From Cyclobacteriaceae bacterium (GTDB taxonomy: Bacteria > Bacteroidota > Bacteroidia > Cytophagales > Cyclobacteriaceae), in assembly GCA_019638395.1 (NCBI GenBank), contig JAHBTX010000003.1:186001-250000 (forward strand): a DNA stretch of 64,000 bases, given 5' to 3'. The translations under genes and the position numbers were made by a program. Below the pieces are notes generated by a model. That model saw nothing but the letters and a program-made list of their open reading frames with translations, did no database searches and had not been told where the DNA came from. Positions 17,807 to 26,518 of this stretch are shown one piece after another. Within the stretch, counting starts at the first letter, position 1. Every line of letters starts with the position of its first letter.

Positions 17807-18031
17807 ATGAACTGGAAAAACCACATATCATCAGATCCTGAAATCATGTTTGGGAAAACTGTGATTAAAGGAACCCGAATTCCGGTTGAGTTAATTCTTG
17901 AAAAACTAGCAATGGGATATTCAATCGAAGAATTAATTGCAGCTTATCCAAGAGTTACTGGGCAAGATATTCAAGCCTGCTTATTTTTTGCAGCTGAGAG
18001 TTCAAAACATGAAAAAGTTCTTGCCATCTAA
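17807..18031 (+). CDS. DUF433 family antitoxin
   Basis: A 74-residue protein of the DUF433 family: SDPEIMFGKTVIKGTRIPVE followed by ILEKLAMGYSIEELIAAYPRVTGQDIQAC, a small helical DNA-binding-like fold. DUF433 genes are regularly paired with PIN-like nucleases of the DUF5615 family, as here, where the second gene begins 38 bases later. It is expected to bind and neutralise that toxin and repress the pair. There is no room for a 5' leader if the promoter at 17771-17801 is used. Confidence 0.88.
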   Translation: MNWKNHISSDPEIMFGKTVIKGTRIPVELILEKLAMGYSIEELIAAYPRVTGQDIQACLFFAAESSKHEKVLAI

Positions 18032-18069
18032 AGTTTGATTTGCCGGTTAATTAATTTTCAACCCAGCGC

Positions 18070-18411
18070 ATGAAAATAATTGTTGCGGATGAAAGTGTAG
18101 ATGGAAGGATTGTAGAAGAGTTGCGCAATTTCAATTTCGATGTGTATTCAATTGCTGAGAAACAACCCTCATTGTCTGATGCGAAAGTGTTAAAAATTGC
18201 TTTTGAAAGAAATGCACTACTTCTTACCGAAGATAAGGATTTTGGTGAATTGACTTTTCGTTTAAAATTACCAAACAAAGGAATTCTGCTTATCAGACTT
18301 GATAAATTTGAAGAGAAACCTATGGTGGCGCAGATAGTGCAAAAGTATCATGATGAATTGGTTAATAAGTTTTCTGTGCTTTCAAATAATAAGCTAAGAA
18401 TCAGGGAGTAA
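18070..18411 (+). CDS. DUF5615 family PIN-like toxin
   Basis: A 113-residue PIN-like (Mut7-C-type) putative nuclease. It begins with a beta strand followed by acidic residues (IIVADESVDGRIVEEL) and holds LLLTEDKDFGELTF, where the Asp/Glu cluster corresponds to the metal-binding residues of the family. Partner of the DUF433 gene upstream; together they make a VapBC-like type II toxin-antitoxin module. RNase activity is inferred from the family, not shown here. Confidence 0.87.
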   Translation: MKIIVADESVDGRIVEELRNFNFDVYSIAEKQPSLSDAKVLKIAFERNALLLTEDKDFGELTFRLKLPNKGILLIRLDKFEEKPMVAQIVQKYHDELVNKFSVLSNNKLRIRE

Positions 18412-18520
18412 CTCGTAATCCTTAACCTCCCATAAAACTATATCACCCTTGCCGCTATTCCCACACAGACAGTTGCAATAAAATGCGGTATTTTGCCGCT
18501 ATTGAAAACTAATATTATTT

Positions 18521-20095
18521 ATGAAAAAACTGATACCTGTTATCTGGGCCATGCTGTTGTTTACCAGTTTTGCCTATGCACAACCTTTTGGCCCGCCTCC
18601 TCAGGCACCTAAGGATGCTATTGTGGATGCTATAATTAAAGAAGCAACAGAAAACTCGCAACTGGAAAAATTGGGCCACGAATTAATGGACGGCATTGGG
18701 CCGCGTTTGGTTGGCTCACCTAAAATGCAACAAGCGCACGATTGGGCGGTAAAAAAATATTCTGATTGGGGAATAACAGCTCGCAACGAGAAGTGGGGCG
18801 AATGGCGCGGTTGGGAGCGTGGCATTACGCACATTGATATGGTTGCCCCATGGACAAAATCATTGTCGGGTCAGCAATTAGCCTGGAGCCCGAACACAAA
18901 AGGCAAAACCGTTACCGGTGATGTGGTGATACTTCCTGATTTGGTTGATTCAATTGCATTTCAGAAATGGTTGCCTACCGTTAAGGGTAAGTTTGTAATG
19001 ATCTCCATGAATCAACCCACTGGTCGCACAGATGATAATTGGGAGAAACACGGTAAGAAGGAATCGATAGAAAAAATGAAAAAGGAGCGTACTGATTTAA
19101 CCAATGCATGGAATGATCGTGTTAAAAAAACCGGTAAAACTACGGCCACGCTTCCAACCGTTTTAGAAAATGCTGGTGCAGCCGGTATTGTAATGAACTA
19201 CTGGTCGCGCTGGTCTGGTGCCAACAAAATTTTTGGAGCCCGCACCAAGAAAGTTCCAACAATTGATTTGATGCTGGAAGATTATGGATTGTTGTATCGT
19301 TTGGCTGAGTCTGGTAGTGCACCAAAAATTAGCGTACGTGCCGATTCGAAAGAAACCGGAGTAGTGCCAACATTTAATACCGTGGCCGAAATAAAAGGTA
19401 CCGAAAAACCAAATGAGTATGTCATGCTTTCGGCACACTTCGATTCGTGGGATGGTGGCACTGGCGCAACTGATAACGGAACCGGAACATTGGTGATGAT
19501 GGAAGCGATGCGTATTCTTAAAAAAGTTTATCCTAACCCTAAGCGCACCATTCTCGTTGGCCATTGGGGCAGCGAAGAACAAGGCTTAAATGGTTCGCGT
19601 GCATTTGTAGAAGACCATCCGGAAATTGTTGCAAACCTGCAGGCATTGTTTAATCAGGATAACGGTACGGGAAGGATAGCAAATATTACAGGTCAGGGAT
19701 TTTTGCATGCCTATGATTTTATTTCCCGCTGGTTGGTTAAAGTACCGAACGAATACAAAGAAGGTTTGGAAACCCGTTTCCCCGGAAGCCCCGGTGGTGG
19801 TGGTTCTGACTTTGCTTCATTTGTTGCAGCCGGTGCACCAGGTTTTTCACTTAGCTCGTTAAGTTGGGATTATGGAACCTTTACCTGGCATACCAACCTG
19901 GATACCTACGATAAGATTGTGTTTGATGATGTGCGCACCAACGCCATCCTTACAGCCATTTTAGTATATCAGGCTTGCGAAGATCCAAACAAAACTTCGC
20001 GAGAGAGGAGTGTACTGCCAATCAATCCGCGTACAGGCCAACCTGGCCAATGGCCAGAACTCAGAAAGGCTACCCGTAGGGGAGGTTTGGATTAA
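18521..20095 (+). CDS. Secreted M28 family zinc aminopeptidase
   Basis: Exported peptidase, 524 residues. A signal peptide (about 1-20, ending SFAYA) precedes a PA-domain-like insert (about 120-290) and a M28 catalytic domain. Visible metal and catalytic residues: H306 in SAHFD, D318 in ATDNGTG, the E352-E353 pair in GSEEQGLNGS and D380 in FNQDNGTG; the final His is in FTWHTNLDTYDK. It most likely removes N-terminal residues of peptides in the periplasm or outside. Monocistronic, followed by a terminator 15 bases after the stop. Confidence 0.92.
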   Translation: MKKLIPVIWAMLLFTSFAYAQPFGPPPQAPKDAIVDAIIKEATENSQLEKLGHELMDGIGPRLVGSPKMQQAHDWAVKKYSDWGITARNEKWGEWRGWERGITHIDMVAPWTKSLSGQQLAWSPNTKGKTVTGDVVILPDLVDSIAFQKWLPTVKGKFVMISMNQPTGRTDDNWEKHGKKESIEKMKKERTDLTNAWNDRVKKTGKTTATLPTVLENAGAAGIVMNYWSRWSGANKIFGARTKKVPTIDLMLEDYGLLYRLAESGSAPKISVRADSKETGVVPTFNTVAEIKGTEKPNEYVMLSAHFDSWDGGTGATDNGTGTLVMMEAMRILKKVYPNPKRTILVGHWGSEEQGLNGSRAFVEDHPEIVANLQALFNQDNGTGRIANITGQGFLHAYDFISRWLVKVPNEYKEGLETRFPGSPGGGGSDFASFVAAGAPGFSLSSLSWDYGTFTWHTNLDTYDKIVFDDVRTNAILTAILVYQACEDPNKTSRERSVLPINPRTGQPGQWPELRKATRRGGLD

Positions 20096-20110
20096 TTTTT
20101 TTAATCACAA

Positions 20111-20146
20111 AAAACAAAGGGCCGGTAATTACACCGGCCTTGTTTT
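20111..20146. terminator. Terminator between M28 peptidase and hsp20 genes
   Basis: A GC core GCCGGT (20121-20126) / ACCGGC (20133-20138), loop AATTAC, extended by an A-rich left arm and a matching TTGTTTT right arm with a small bulge. The A and T tracts on each side make it usable in both directions between these convergent genes. Confidence 0.8.
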
Positions 20147-20192
20147 AACTTCCAATGCGAAGTTCAAGAGTAACTTATATTCGGATTTTTAT

Positions 20193-20624
20193 CTAATGAA
20201 CTTCAATTGCTTTCGGTTTTACTTTGGCTTCTACCGTTTTAGGAAGAACAAGTTTTAAAATCCCGTTTTCATAACGGGCATCAACCTTCTCAGTCTTAAT
20301 GTTTTCCGGAAGTGTAAACGAACGGCTAAAGCCCTTATAGTTATACTCTTTCCGCATATAATTCTTTTTATCTTCCTGTGTTTCAGTTTTCTTTTCGCAG
20401 GTAATAGAAAGAACTCCATTTTCAACCGTAATGTTGAAATCTTTTTTGTCGAGACCAGGCGCAGCCATCTCAATTTCAAAATCTTTTTCGGTTTCAACAA
20501 CGTTAACAGCGGGCACATTCTCCATTCTTTTCATCCAATCGGAATCAAAGAAGCGATCATCCAGCAAGCCGGATAAGAAGCCATCATTAACCAATGAAGG
20601 CAAACTTGATTTCATGAGTTTCAT
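20193..20624 (-). CDS. Small heat-shock protein, Hsp20/alpha-crystallin family
   Basis: ATP-independent holdase chaperone, 143 residues. After a variable N-terminal part containing LLDDRFFDSDW comes an alpha-crystallin domain (about 40-140): VNVVETEKDFEIEMAAPGLDKKDFNI, then GVLSI, RSFTLPENI and ARYENGILKLVLPK, ending with the I-E-V tail motif. The ATG at 20624 is fixed by a strong Shine-Dalgarno sequence just upstream; a longer reading frame exists but lacks family similarity. Probably stress induced, but no heat-shock element is recognised. Confidence 0.95.
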   Translation of the reverse strand: MKLMKSSLPSLVNDGFLSGLLDDRFFDSDWMKRMENVPAVNVVETEKDFEIEMAAPGLDKKDFNITVENGVLSITCEKKTETQEDKKNYMRKEYNYKGFSRSFTLPENIKTEKVDARYENGILKLVLPKTVEAKVKPKAIEVH

Positions 20625-20627
20625 AAG

Positions 20628-20634
20628 TCCTCCT
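20628..20634 (-). promoter_or_regulatory. Strong Shine-Dalgarno of hsp20 gene
   Basis: AGGAGGA on the reverse strand lies three bases upstream of the ATG at 20624, within a purine-rich run. Such a strong site is rare in this window and decides the start codon. Confidence 0.6.
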
Positions 20635-20910
20635 TTTTTTAAGTACGATATGAAGATATACTTGTTGAATACCCCAAAACCATGATAGGCATTAGCCTGA
20701 TGAATGATTGTAATCAATGTCCCCGATAAGGTTTGTGTTGGGCAGAAACCTGTATTTGATCAATTATAGAGCGGCACTTTCAAAGAGCTGAATGTTCTAT
20801 ACGCTATAAAAAAGAATACACGTCAATATTCTGAAAATCAATTATTTATGATTTTAGTACCAAACCATGAATCTTGTTTTGCGGTATAAATTGCAAGAAA
20901 AAAGTAAAAA
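20635..20910. other. Divergent intergenic region hsp20 / mraZ
   Basis: About 360 bases separate the hsp20 and mraZ start codons. The part proximal to mraZ holds the MraZ boxes listed separately. In the rest I see AT-rich sequence and no convincing -33/-7 pair on either strand, and no coding potential. Confidence 0.4.
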
Positions 20911-20950
20911 AGTGGGGTAAAGTGGTTGAAAGTGGGTGAAAGTTACTTAA
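20911..20950 (+). promoter_or_regulatory. MraZ operator: 10-bp direct repeats
   Basis: Four consecutive 10-bp units: AGTGGGGTAA, AGTGGTTGAA, AGTGGGTGAA and a weaker AGTTACTTAA. This is the spacing (one helical turn) and G-rich core (GTGGG) of MraZ-binding repeats, which the MraZ ring uses to control its own dcw operon. The last unit ends 35 bases before the mraZ start codon. Confidence 0.8.
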
Positions 20951-20985
20951 GTTTGCTTAGGAGAAATAGACAACCACTACAAGTC

Positions 20986-21435
20986 ATGACTTTCTTCACC
21001 AGCGAATATGAGTGTAAGCTAGATGCCAAAGGCAGGATTGTTCTGCCTGCGCGGATCAAAGCTCAGTTGCCCGAACCGGAAGGTGGGGTGCAGGAGCTCG
21101 TGATCAGGCGTGGCTTTGAGCAATGCCTCATTATTTACCCTATGGTGGAGTTCAAAAAGGTCTTCTCAAAAATTTCCGGACTCAGCGAGTTCAACAAAGA
21201 GTATCGCGATTTGCAGCGCAGCTTTTTGTCGGGGGTAACAACGATAGAGCTGGACAGCAATGGCCGGTTTGTAATCCCCAAAAACATGCTGGCTTATGCC
21301 CAGGTCGATAAAGATGCGATGCTGGTAGGCACAGGCAGTAAAGTTGAAGTCTGGAACCCGACAGTGTATGAGAAGCACCTGATCCAAGACCCAAGTGAAT
21401 TGTCAAAACTGGCCGAGAAGTACCTGAACGAGTAG
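20986..21435 (+). CDS. mraZ: Transcriptional regulator MraZ
   Basis: AbrB-like DNA-binding protein that forms a ring and controls the division and cell-wall cluster. The 149 residues carry two tandem SpoVT/AbrB repeats: YECKLDAKGRIVLPARIKAQL near the N terminus and TTIELDSNGRFVIPKNMLAYA in the second half, both with the family's DxxGR core. The ATG at 20986 is chosen over an in-frame start at 20926 because the latter would translate through the MraZ boxes; a weak GGAG lies upstream. First gene of the dcw cluster. Confidence 0.95.
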   Translation: MTFFTSEYECKLDAKGRIVLPARIKAQLPEPEGGVQELVIRRGFEQCLIIYPMVEFKKVFSKISGLSEFNKEYRDLQRSFLSGVTTIELDSNGRFVIPKNMLAYAQVDKDAMLVGTGSKVEVWNPTVYEKHLIQDPSELSKLAEKYLNE

Positions 21436-21450
21436 CAATGATGGAGCGGC

Positions 21451-21470
21451 TTCAAAGTGTGCACTTTGAA
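21451..21470. promoter_or_regulatory. Palindrome between mraZ and rsmH
   Basis: TTCAAAGTG (21451-21459) and CACTTTGAA (21462-21470) are perfect inverted copies around a TG centre. The size and symmetry suit a dimer-binding operator or a small hairpin. The AAAGTG core also occurs in the MraZ boxes upstream, which may be chance. Confidence 0.4.
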
Positions 21471-21483
21471 TACAGCTCTAAAA

Positions 21484-21610
21484 TAGCTGCAAGCCACAGG
21501 CTTCAAGCTTCAGGTAAGAGTGAGTTAGAGTTATGATGACTTTAAAGAACTTTTGACCTGGAAACATAAAGTTGGTAATGGATATGATAACAACTTGAAG
21601 CTTGAGTCTG
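21484..21610. repeat. Spacer with GCTTCAAGCTTCAGG-type repeat
   Basis: The mraZ-rsmH spacer contains GCTGCAAGCCACAGG, CTTCAAGCTTCAGG (21501-21514) and, just before rsmH, ACTTGAAGCTTGAG (21592-21605). The last two are nearly inverted copies and could pair across about 80 bases. They belong to the same degenerate word family as 15272-15328. Confidence 0.45.
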
Positions 21611-22516
21611 ATGTACCATAAGCCAGTAATGTTAACAGAATGCATCGAGGCGTTGAATATCAACCCCGATGGTATTTATGTGGACGTAACATTTGGCGGT
21701 GGTGGTCATAGTTTAAAGATTCTTGAAAACCTGCGCGAAGGAAAGTTAGTAGCCTTCGATCAGGACGATGATGCAAAGCGACAAGCTGAAAATATTCAAA
21801 GTCGTTCTTTTACATTTTGTCAGGCAAACTTCAGGTACATGAAACAATACCTGAAGTTGAATGGAGTAACTCAGGTAGACGGTGTGTTAGCCGATCTTGG
21901 TATTTCATCGCACCAGATCGATTCACCGGAAAGAGGTTTCTCAACAAGGTTTGAAGGTCCTCTGGATATGCGCATGGATCGCAAAGGCAAACAAACGGCA
22001 GCTGCACTTCTCAATGAATATAGTGAAGAAGCCTTGCACCGGATTTTTGGCATGTATGGCGAGTTGAAAAACGCACGCACCGCAGCCAAAGCAGTAGTTG
22101 TTGCCCGCGCACAGAAGCCCTTAACTACCACACTCGAGTTAAAGAACGCTTTACAAAGCATTGCTCCCCGCGGTAAGGAGCACAAATATTTCGCCCAGGT
22201 GTTTCAGGCGCTGCGCATCGAAGTAAATGAAGAGATGAGAGCACTTGAAGACTTTTTGCACCAATGTGGCGAAGTGATTAAACCGGGTGGCAGGTTAGTG
22301 ATAATGAGTTATCATTCGCTGGAAGACAGAATGGTAAAAAATTATATCAACACCGGAAAGGTGTTTGGAGAGTTAGAGAAAGATTTCTATGGCAATCCAA
22401 TCAAACCCTTTCAAGCAATACACCGAAAGCCAATCGAGGCTTCGGAAAAAGAAGTGGAAGAAAACAAACGCGCCCGCAGTGCAAAACTTAGGGTAGCGGA
22501 AAGAATAAAAATATAG
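21611..22516 (+). CDS. rsmH: 16S rRNA (cytosine-1402-N4)-methyltransferase
   Basis: SAM-dependent methylation of C1402 in 16S rRNA. The 301 residues begin with YHKPVMLTECIEAL, then the SAM-binding VDVTFGGGGHSLKIL, ADLGISSHQID, ERGFSTRFEGPLDMRMD and the C-terminal YHSLEDRMVKN. The ATG at 21611 replaces an in-frame TTG at 21602. Second gene of the dcw cluster; the old name is mraW. Confidence 0.97.
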   Translation: MYHKPVMLTECIEALNINPDGIYVDVTFGGGGHSLKILENLREGKLVAFDQDDDAKRQAENIQSRSFTFCQANFRYMKQYLKLNGVTQVDGVLADLGISSHQIDSPERGFSTRFEGPLDMRMDRKGKQTAAALLNEYSEEALHRIFGMYGELKNARTAAKAVVVARAQKPLTTTLELKNALQSIAPRGKEHKYFAQVFQALRIEVNEEMRALEDFLHQCGEVIKPGGRLVIMSYHSLEDRMVKNYINTGKVFGELEKDFYGNPIKPFQAIHRKPIEASEKEVEENKRARSAKLRVAERIKI

Positions 22517-22545
22517 AGGCTTTAAGCTTGTAGCAAGAAAAAAAT

Positions 22546-22956
22546 ATGAGCGAGAATAAATTCAGAATAATGGATCCCGGCAAGGGTAATGAAGCCAAGG
22601 TGAAGGAGAAGGCCTCCACATCTGGTTCAAGTCTTTTTTCAGGTTTAGAGAAGAAGATGAAACTGGAATCCTATTTCGAAGAAGGCTTTCCGGTTCAATA
22701 CCTGCCCAAAATTTTATTTGTGGTGTTGCTGAGTTTAATCTACATCAGCAACACACACTTTGCAGAAAAAACTACACGTAAAATTGATAGACTGCAAAGT
22801 GATGTGGAAGATTTGCGTGCCGATTACACTACGTTGAAAGCTGATATTATGTATGCCAGTAAGCAAAGTGAAGTAGCAAGAAGAGTTAAAGAATTAGGAT
22901 TGAAAGAAAGTTTAAATCCACCATTTAAAGTTGTAGTTGACGCTAGTGAATATTAA
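22546..22956 (+). CDS. ftsL: FtsL-like division protein
   Basis: A 136-residue bitopic membrane protein: about 50 cytoplasmic residues, one membrane helix (LPKILFVVLLSLIYISNTHF region, about residues 47-66), then a periplasmic coiled coil (IDRLQSDVEDLRADYTTLKADIM). This is the layout of FtsL, which joins FtsB and FtsQ at the septum. The identification rests on topology and on position between rsmH and ftsI. Its end overlaps the start of ftsI by 11 bases. Confidence 0.85.
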   Translation: MSENKFRIMDPGKGNEAKVKEKASTSGSSLFSGLEKKMKLESYFEEGFPVQYLPKILFVVLLSLIYISNTHFAEKTTRKIDRLQSDVEDLRADYTTLKADIMYASKQSEVARRVKELGLKESLNPPFKVVVDASEY

Positions 22957-25036
22957 GAAATCCATATTAATCCGGGTACGGGTAGCCTTTTTGGGTATTA
23001 TGATTTTCGCAATCTGTGTGGCTGCAAAAATTGGTCATATCCAGGTGGTTGATGGCGCCAAGTGGGAAAAACTGAGTGAAGAGATTCACTTTGATTATAG
23101 AAAAGTGAAAGCTACACGTGGAAATATCTATTCTGATAATGGCAGTTTGCTGGCTACCAGTTTGCCTTTCTATAAAGTGGCTATTGATCCTACATTAGCA
23201 AAAGCAGAAACTTTTCGTTCGGGTGTAGATTCGCTCAGCATGTTATTAGCGCGATACTACAAAGATCGTTCGGCTGCAGAGTACAAACAATTATTGAAGG
23301 ATGCTCGTGCAGCCAACAAACAATACCTGGTTATTAACCGCAAGCAAATAAATTATCAGACTAAGAAGGAAATGATGAGCTGGCCCATCTTCCGCGAAGG
23401 AAGGTATAAAGGTGGAGTAATCTTTGAAAAAATTGATGTGCGCTATAGACCATTTTCAAACTTGAGTCGGAGAACGGTTGGCTTTGTAAATGAGGATGGA
23501 AAAGGTGCAGGTCTTGAATATAGTTTTGATGATGTATTAGGTGGACAGGATGGTGAAGCGTTGTTTCAGAAAATTGCCGGTGGTACATGGAAACCCATTT
23601 TTGATGGTAACAACACGAAGGCCATTAATGGGTTGGACATTCACACCACTATCGACATTAACCTGCAGGATGTAGCCGAAACTTCTTTGTATCGGGCTAT
23701 GGAAAAACACAATGCCGATGAAGGCACGGTGGTGGTAATGGAAGTAAAAACCGGACACATCAAAGCCATTTCAAATTTGAGCAGCGATGGTAACGGGGGC
23801 TTTTATGAAAAATTTAACCATGCGGTGGGTGGTTCCATGGAGCCAGGTTCAACTTTCAAGCTGGTAACCATGCTGGCATTATTGGAAGAAACAAACATTC
23901 AACTTTCCGATACCATCAATACCGGTAATGGTGAATACACATTTTACAATCGCAAAGTACGCGATCATCACGAAGGTGGTTATGGCCGGATAACTGTGCA
24001 ACAAGCTTTCGAACTTTCATCCAACGTGGCGATGGCCAAACTCACCGATAAATATTTCGGAACAAAGCCATCGCGCTTTTTAGAATATGTTGATAAACTT
24101 CAGTTATCAAAACCATTGGGTGTTCAGGTTTCAGGCGAAGCCTATCCAAAAATTCCAAGGCCCAATACAAAGGAGTGGAGTGGTATAACACTGCCGTGGA
24201 TGGCCTATGGATACGGTTTGGAAATAACTCCGCTTCATACGCTCACGTTGTATAACGCCATTGCCAACGATGGTAAAATGATTAAACCTGTTTTTGTAAC
24301 ATCGGTAAGTAAAGCCGATGATGTGAAGCAGGATTTTGAAACGGAGCAGATTACGGGTAAAATCTGCTCGAACAAAACTCTGAATAAAATTAAACTTTTG
24401 CTGGAAGGTGTAGTAGAAAATGGTACTGCTAAAAACTTAAAGAATGCCCATTATCGAATTGCCGGAAAAACCGGAACGGCTCAGATTTTAATTAATGGTA
24501 AATATGAAAAGCGTTATATCACGTCATTTGCCGGGTACTTTCCGGCTCACGCGCCAAAATATACCGCCATTGTTTTAATTAAAAATCCGCGCGGCTTCTA
24601 TCAATATGGTAATAATGTGGCTGGCCCGGTGTTTAAAGATATTGCCGATAATATTTACGCACGAGACATAAGCCTGCACCTGGCTATGGAGAAAAAGCAA
24701 GTGCAGGAGCCAGGGGTGTTTCCGGTTATACGAGCCGGAAATCAAGAAGAGCTTACTCAACTCAGCAATGCATTGGGTATTTTCAATCATTCAAAAACCG
24801 AAGAAGAGTGGATCAAGGCTTCTAAAAGCGGTAATGCAATTGAATGGACTAAAAACGAGATAGTAAAAGACCAGGTACCCGATGTGATGGGTATGACTTA
24901 CCGCGATGCGCTCTACTTGTTGGAGCGATCGGGTTTAAGTGTTTCGTTTGAAGGCAAAGGCCGTGTTACGCAACAGTCGCTAACACCCGGTACAAAAATT
25001 TCGAAGGGCTCCAGAATTTATGTGCGCTTAGGATAA
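22946..25036 (+). CDS. ftsI: Septal peptidoglycan transpeptidase (PBP with PASTA)
   Basis: Class B penicillin-binding protein that cross-links septal peptidoglycan. An N-terminal membrane helix (about 10-30) is followed by the dimerisation domain (about 40-220) and the transpeptidase domain with S302-T-F-K305, S358-S-N360 and K508-T-G510. A single PASTA domain (about 640-696, VPDVMGMTYRDALYLLERSG) ends the protein, usual for FtsI of this phylum. The GTG at 22946 is preferred because MNIKKSILIRVRV is a normal cytoplasmic start. Confidence 0.95.
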   Translation: MNIKKSILIRVRVAFLGIMIFAICVAAKIGHIQVVDGAKWEKLSEEIHFDYRKVKATRGNIYSDNGSLLATSLPFYKVAIDPTLAKAETFRSGVDSLSMLLARYYKDRSAAEYKQLLKDARAANKQYLVINRKQINYQTKKEMMSWPIFREGRYKGGVIFEKIDVRYRPFSNLSRRTVGFVNEDGKGAGLEYSFDDVLGGQDGEALFQKIAGGTWKPIFDGNNTKAINGLDIHTTIDINLQDVAETSLYRAMEKHNADEGTVVVMEVKTGHIKAISNLSSDGNGGFYEKFNHAVGGSMEPGSTFKLVTMLALLEETNIQLSDTINTGNGEYTFYNRKVRDHHEGGYGRITVQQAFELSSNVAMAKLTDKYFGTKPSRFLEYVDKLQLSKPLGVQVSGEAYPKIPRPNTKEWSGITLPWMAYGYGLEITPLHTLTLYNAIANDGKMIKPVFVTSVSKADDVKQDFETEQITGKICSNKTLNKIKLLLEGVVENGTAKNLKNAHYRIAGKTGTAQILINGKYEKRYITSFAGYFPAHAPKYTAIVLIKNPRGFYQYGNNVAGPVFKDIADNIYARDISLHLAMEKKQVQEPGVFPVIRAGNQEELTQLSNALGIFNHSKTEEEWIKASKSGNAIEWTKNEIVKDQVPDVMGMTYRDALYLLERSGLSVSFEGKGRVTQQSLTPGTKISKGSRIYVRLG

Positions 25037-26499
25037 TGGCTGAACTAAAAGACATATTATATAAAGTACACATCACTACTACATCCGGTAATATGAATGT
25101 AACGGTGCCCGGTATTGCCTTCGATTCGCGTAAAGTACAGCCTGGCTTTTTATTCATTGCAGTAAAAGGAACACAATCTGACGGACATAGTTTTATTGAA
25201 AAGTCGATAGCAAGTGGTGCCGTTGCTGTGGTGTGTGAGAAACTACCGGAAAATATTTCGGAACAGGTTACCTACGTAACGGTAAAAGAAAGTGCAAAGG
25301 CACTCGGTATTATTGCTGGTAATTTTTATAGTAATCCATCGGCTAAATTAAAATTAGTAGGAGTAACCGGAACCAATGGCAAGACAACCGTAGCAACCTT
25401 GTTGTTTAAGTTATTTTCATCATTAGGTTACCGATGCGGAATGTTATCCACAGTTGTGAATAAAATTGTGGATAAGGAAATAGAAGCCACGCACACCACA
25501 CCCGATCCGATTCAGATTAATGAATTATTAACTCAGATGCTGGCTGAAAAGTGCACGCATTGTTTTATGGAGGTAAGTTCGCATGCGGTTGACCAAGGTA
25601 GGATTGAAGGGTTAAATTTTACAGGTGCCTTGTTCACCAACATCACGCACGATCACCTGGACTATCATCGCACGTTTGAAAGTTATATCCGTGCGAAGAA
25701 AGGTTTCTTTGATGGACTTTCATCAGAAGCGTTTGCATTGGTAAATGTAGATGATAAGCGTGGCATGGTAATGTTGCAAAACACAAAAGCACATAAACTT
25801 ACATACGGTCTTAAAAAGATGGCCGATTTTAAAGGTAAGATCATTACCAACTCTATTGAAGGTTTGGAAATTGAAATTGCCGAGCGCAGTGTTTGGTTTA
25901 AACTGATTGGCGATTTTAATGCCTATAATTTATTGGCGGTGTATGGTGCAGCTTCTTTATTGGGCGAAGATGCAGAACTGACGCTGATGAAACTTTCGGC
26001 CTTAACAGGAGCTTCCGGTAGATTCGAATTGGTTATGCCAGGCTCGAAATTTACAGCCATTGTTGATTATGCCCACACACCCGATGCACTGAAGAATGTG
26101 CTGGAAACTATAGAACATTTCCGCTCAGGAAATGAACAGGTAATTTCAGTAGTAGGGTGTGGAGGCGATCGCGATAAGACCAAGCGCCCCCTTATGGCAG
26201 CCATTGCCTGTAAATATTCCAACAAGGTAATTCTTACTTCCGATAATCCGCGAAGTGAAGACCCGATCGAAATTATTCGAGAGATGCAAAAAGGGGTGGG
26301 CCCAACCGATGCAAAGAAAACCTTGGTACTGGTCGATCGCGAGGAAGCAATTAAAACAGCTTGTATGATGGCTAACCCAAAAGATATTGTGTTGGTAGCC
26401 GGAAAAGGTCATGAGAATTACCAGGAGATTAAAGGAGTGAAACACCCTTTTGACGATAAAGAAGTATTGGCGCGGATGATTAAACTGTTTGCTAATTGA
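25036..26499 (+). CDS. murE: UDP-MurNAc-L-Ala-D-Glu:meso-DAP ligase
   Basis: Adds the third residue to the peptidoglycan stem peptide in the cytoplasm. The 487 residues show the Mur ATPase loop [14 protein letters not shown] (about residue 112), the substrate-His segment TTPDP and the motif S-D-N-P-R-S-E-D-P. D-N-P-R is the signature of enzymes using meso-diaminopimelate rather than lysine. The ATG overlaps the ftsI stop (TAATG). Confidence 0.97.
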   Translation: MAELKDILYKVHITTTSGNMNVTVPGIAFDSRKVQPGFLFIAVKGTQSDGHSFIEKSIASGAVAVVCEKLPENISEQVTYVTVKESAKALGIIAGNFYSNPSAKLKLVGVTGTNGKTTVATLLFKLFSSLGYRCGMLSTVVNKIVDKEIEATHTTPDPIQINELLTQMLAEKCTHCFMEVSSHAVDQGRIEGLNFTGALFTNITHDHLDYHRTFESYIRAKKGFFDGLSSEAFALVNVDDKRGMVMLQNTKAHKLTYGLKKMADFKGKIITNSIEGLEIEIAERSVWFKLIGDFNAYNLLAVYGAASLLGEDAELTLMKLSALTGASGRFELVMPGSKFTAIVDYAHTPDALKNVLETIEHFRSGNEQVISVVGCGGDRDKTKRPLMAAIACKYSNKVILTSDNPRSEDPIEIIREMQKGVGPTDAKKTLVLVDREEAIKTACMMANPKDIVLVAGKGHENYQEIKGVKHPFDDKEVLARMIKLFAN

Positions 26500-26518
26500 T
26501 TAATTGAGCTATTGACAA

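Noticed and set aside
20111-22534. Possible CRISPR-like array in the repeat-rich spacers
   Set aside because: The repeats are short, degenerate and permuted, with no regular repeat-spacer pattern and no cas genes.
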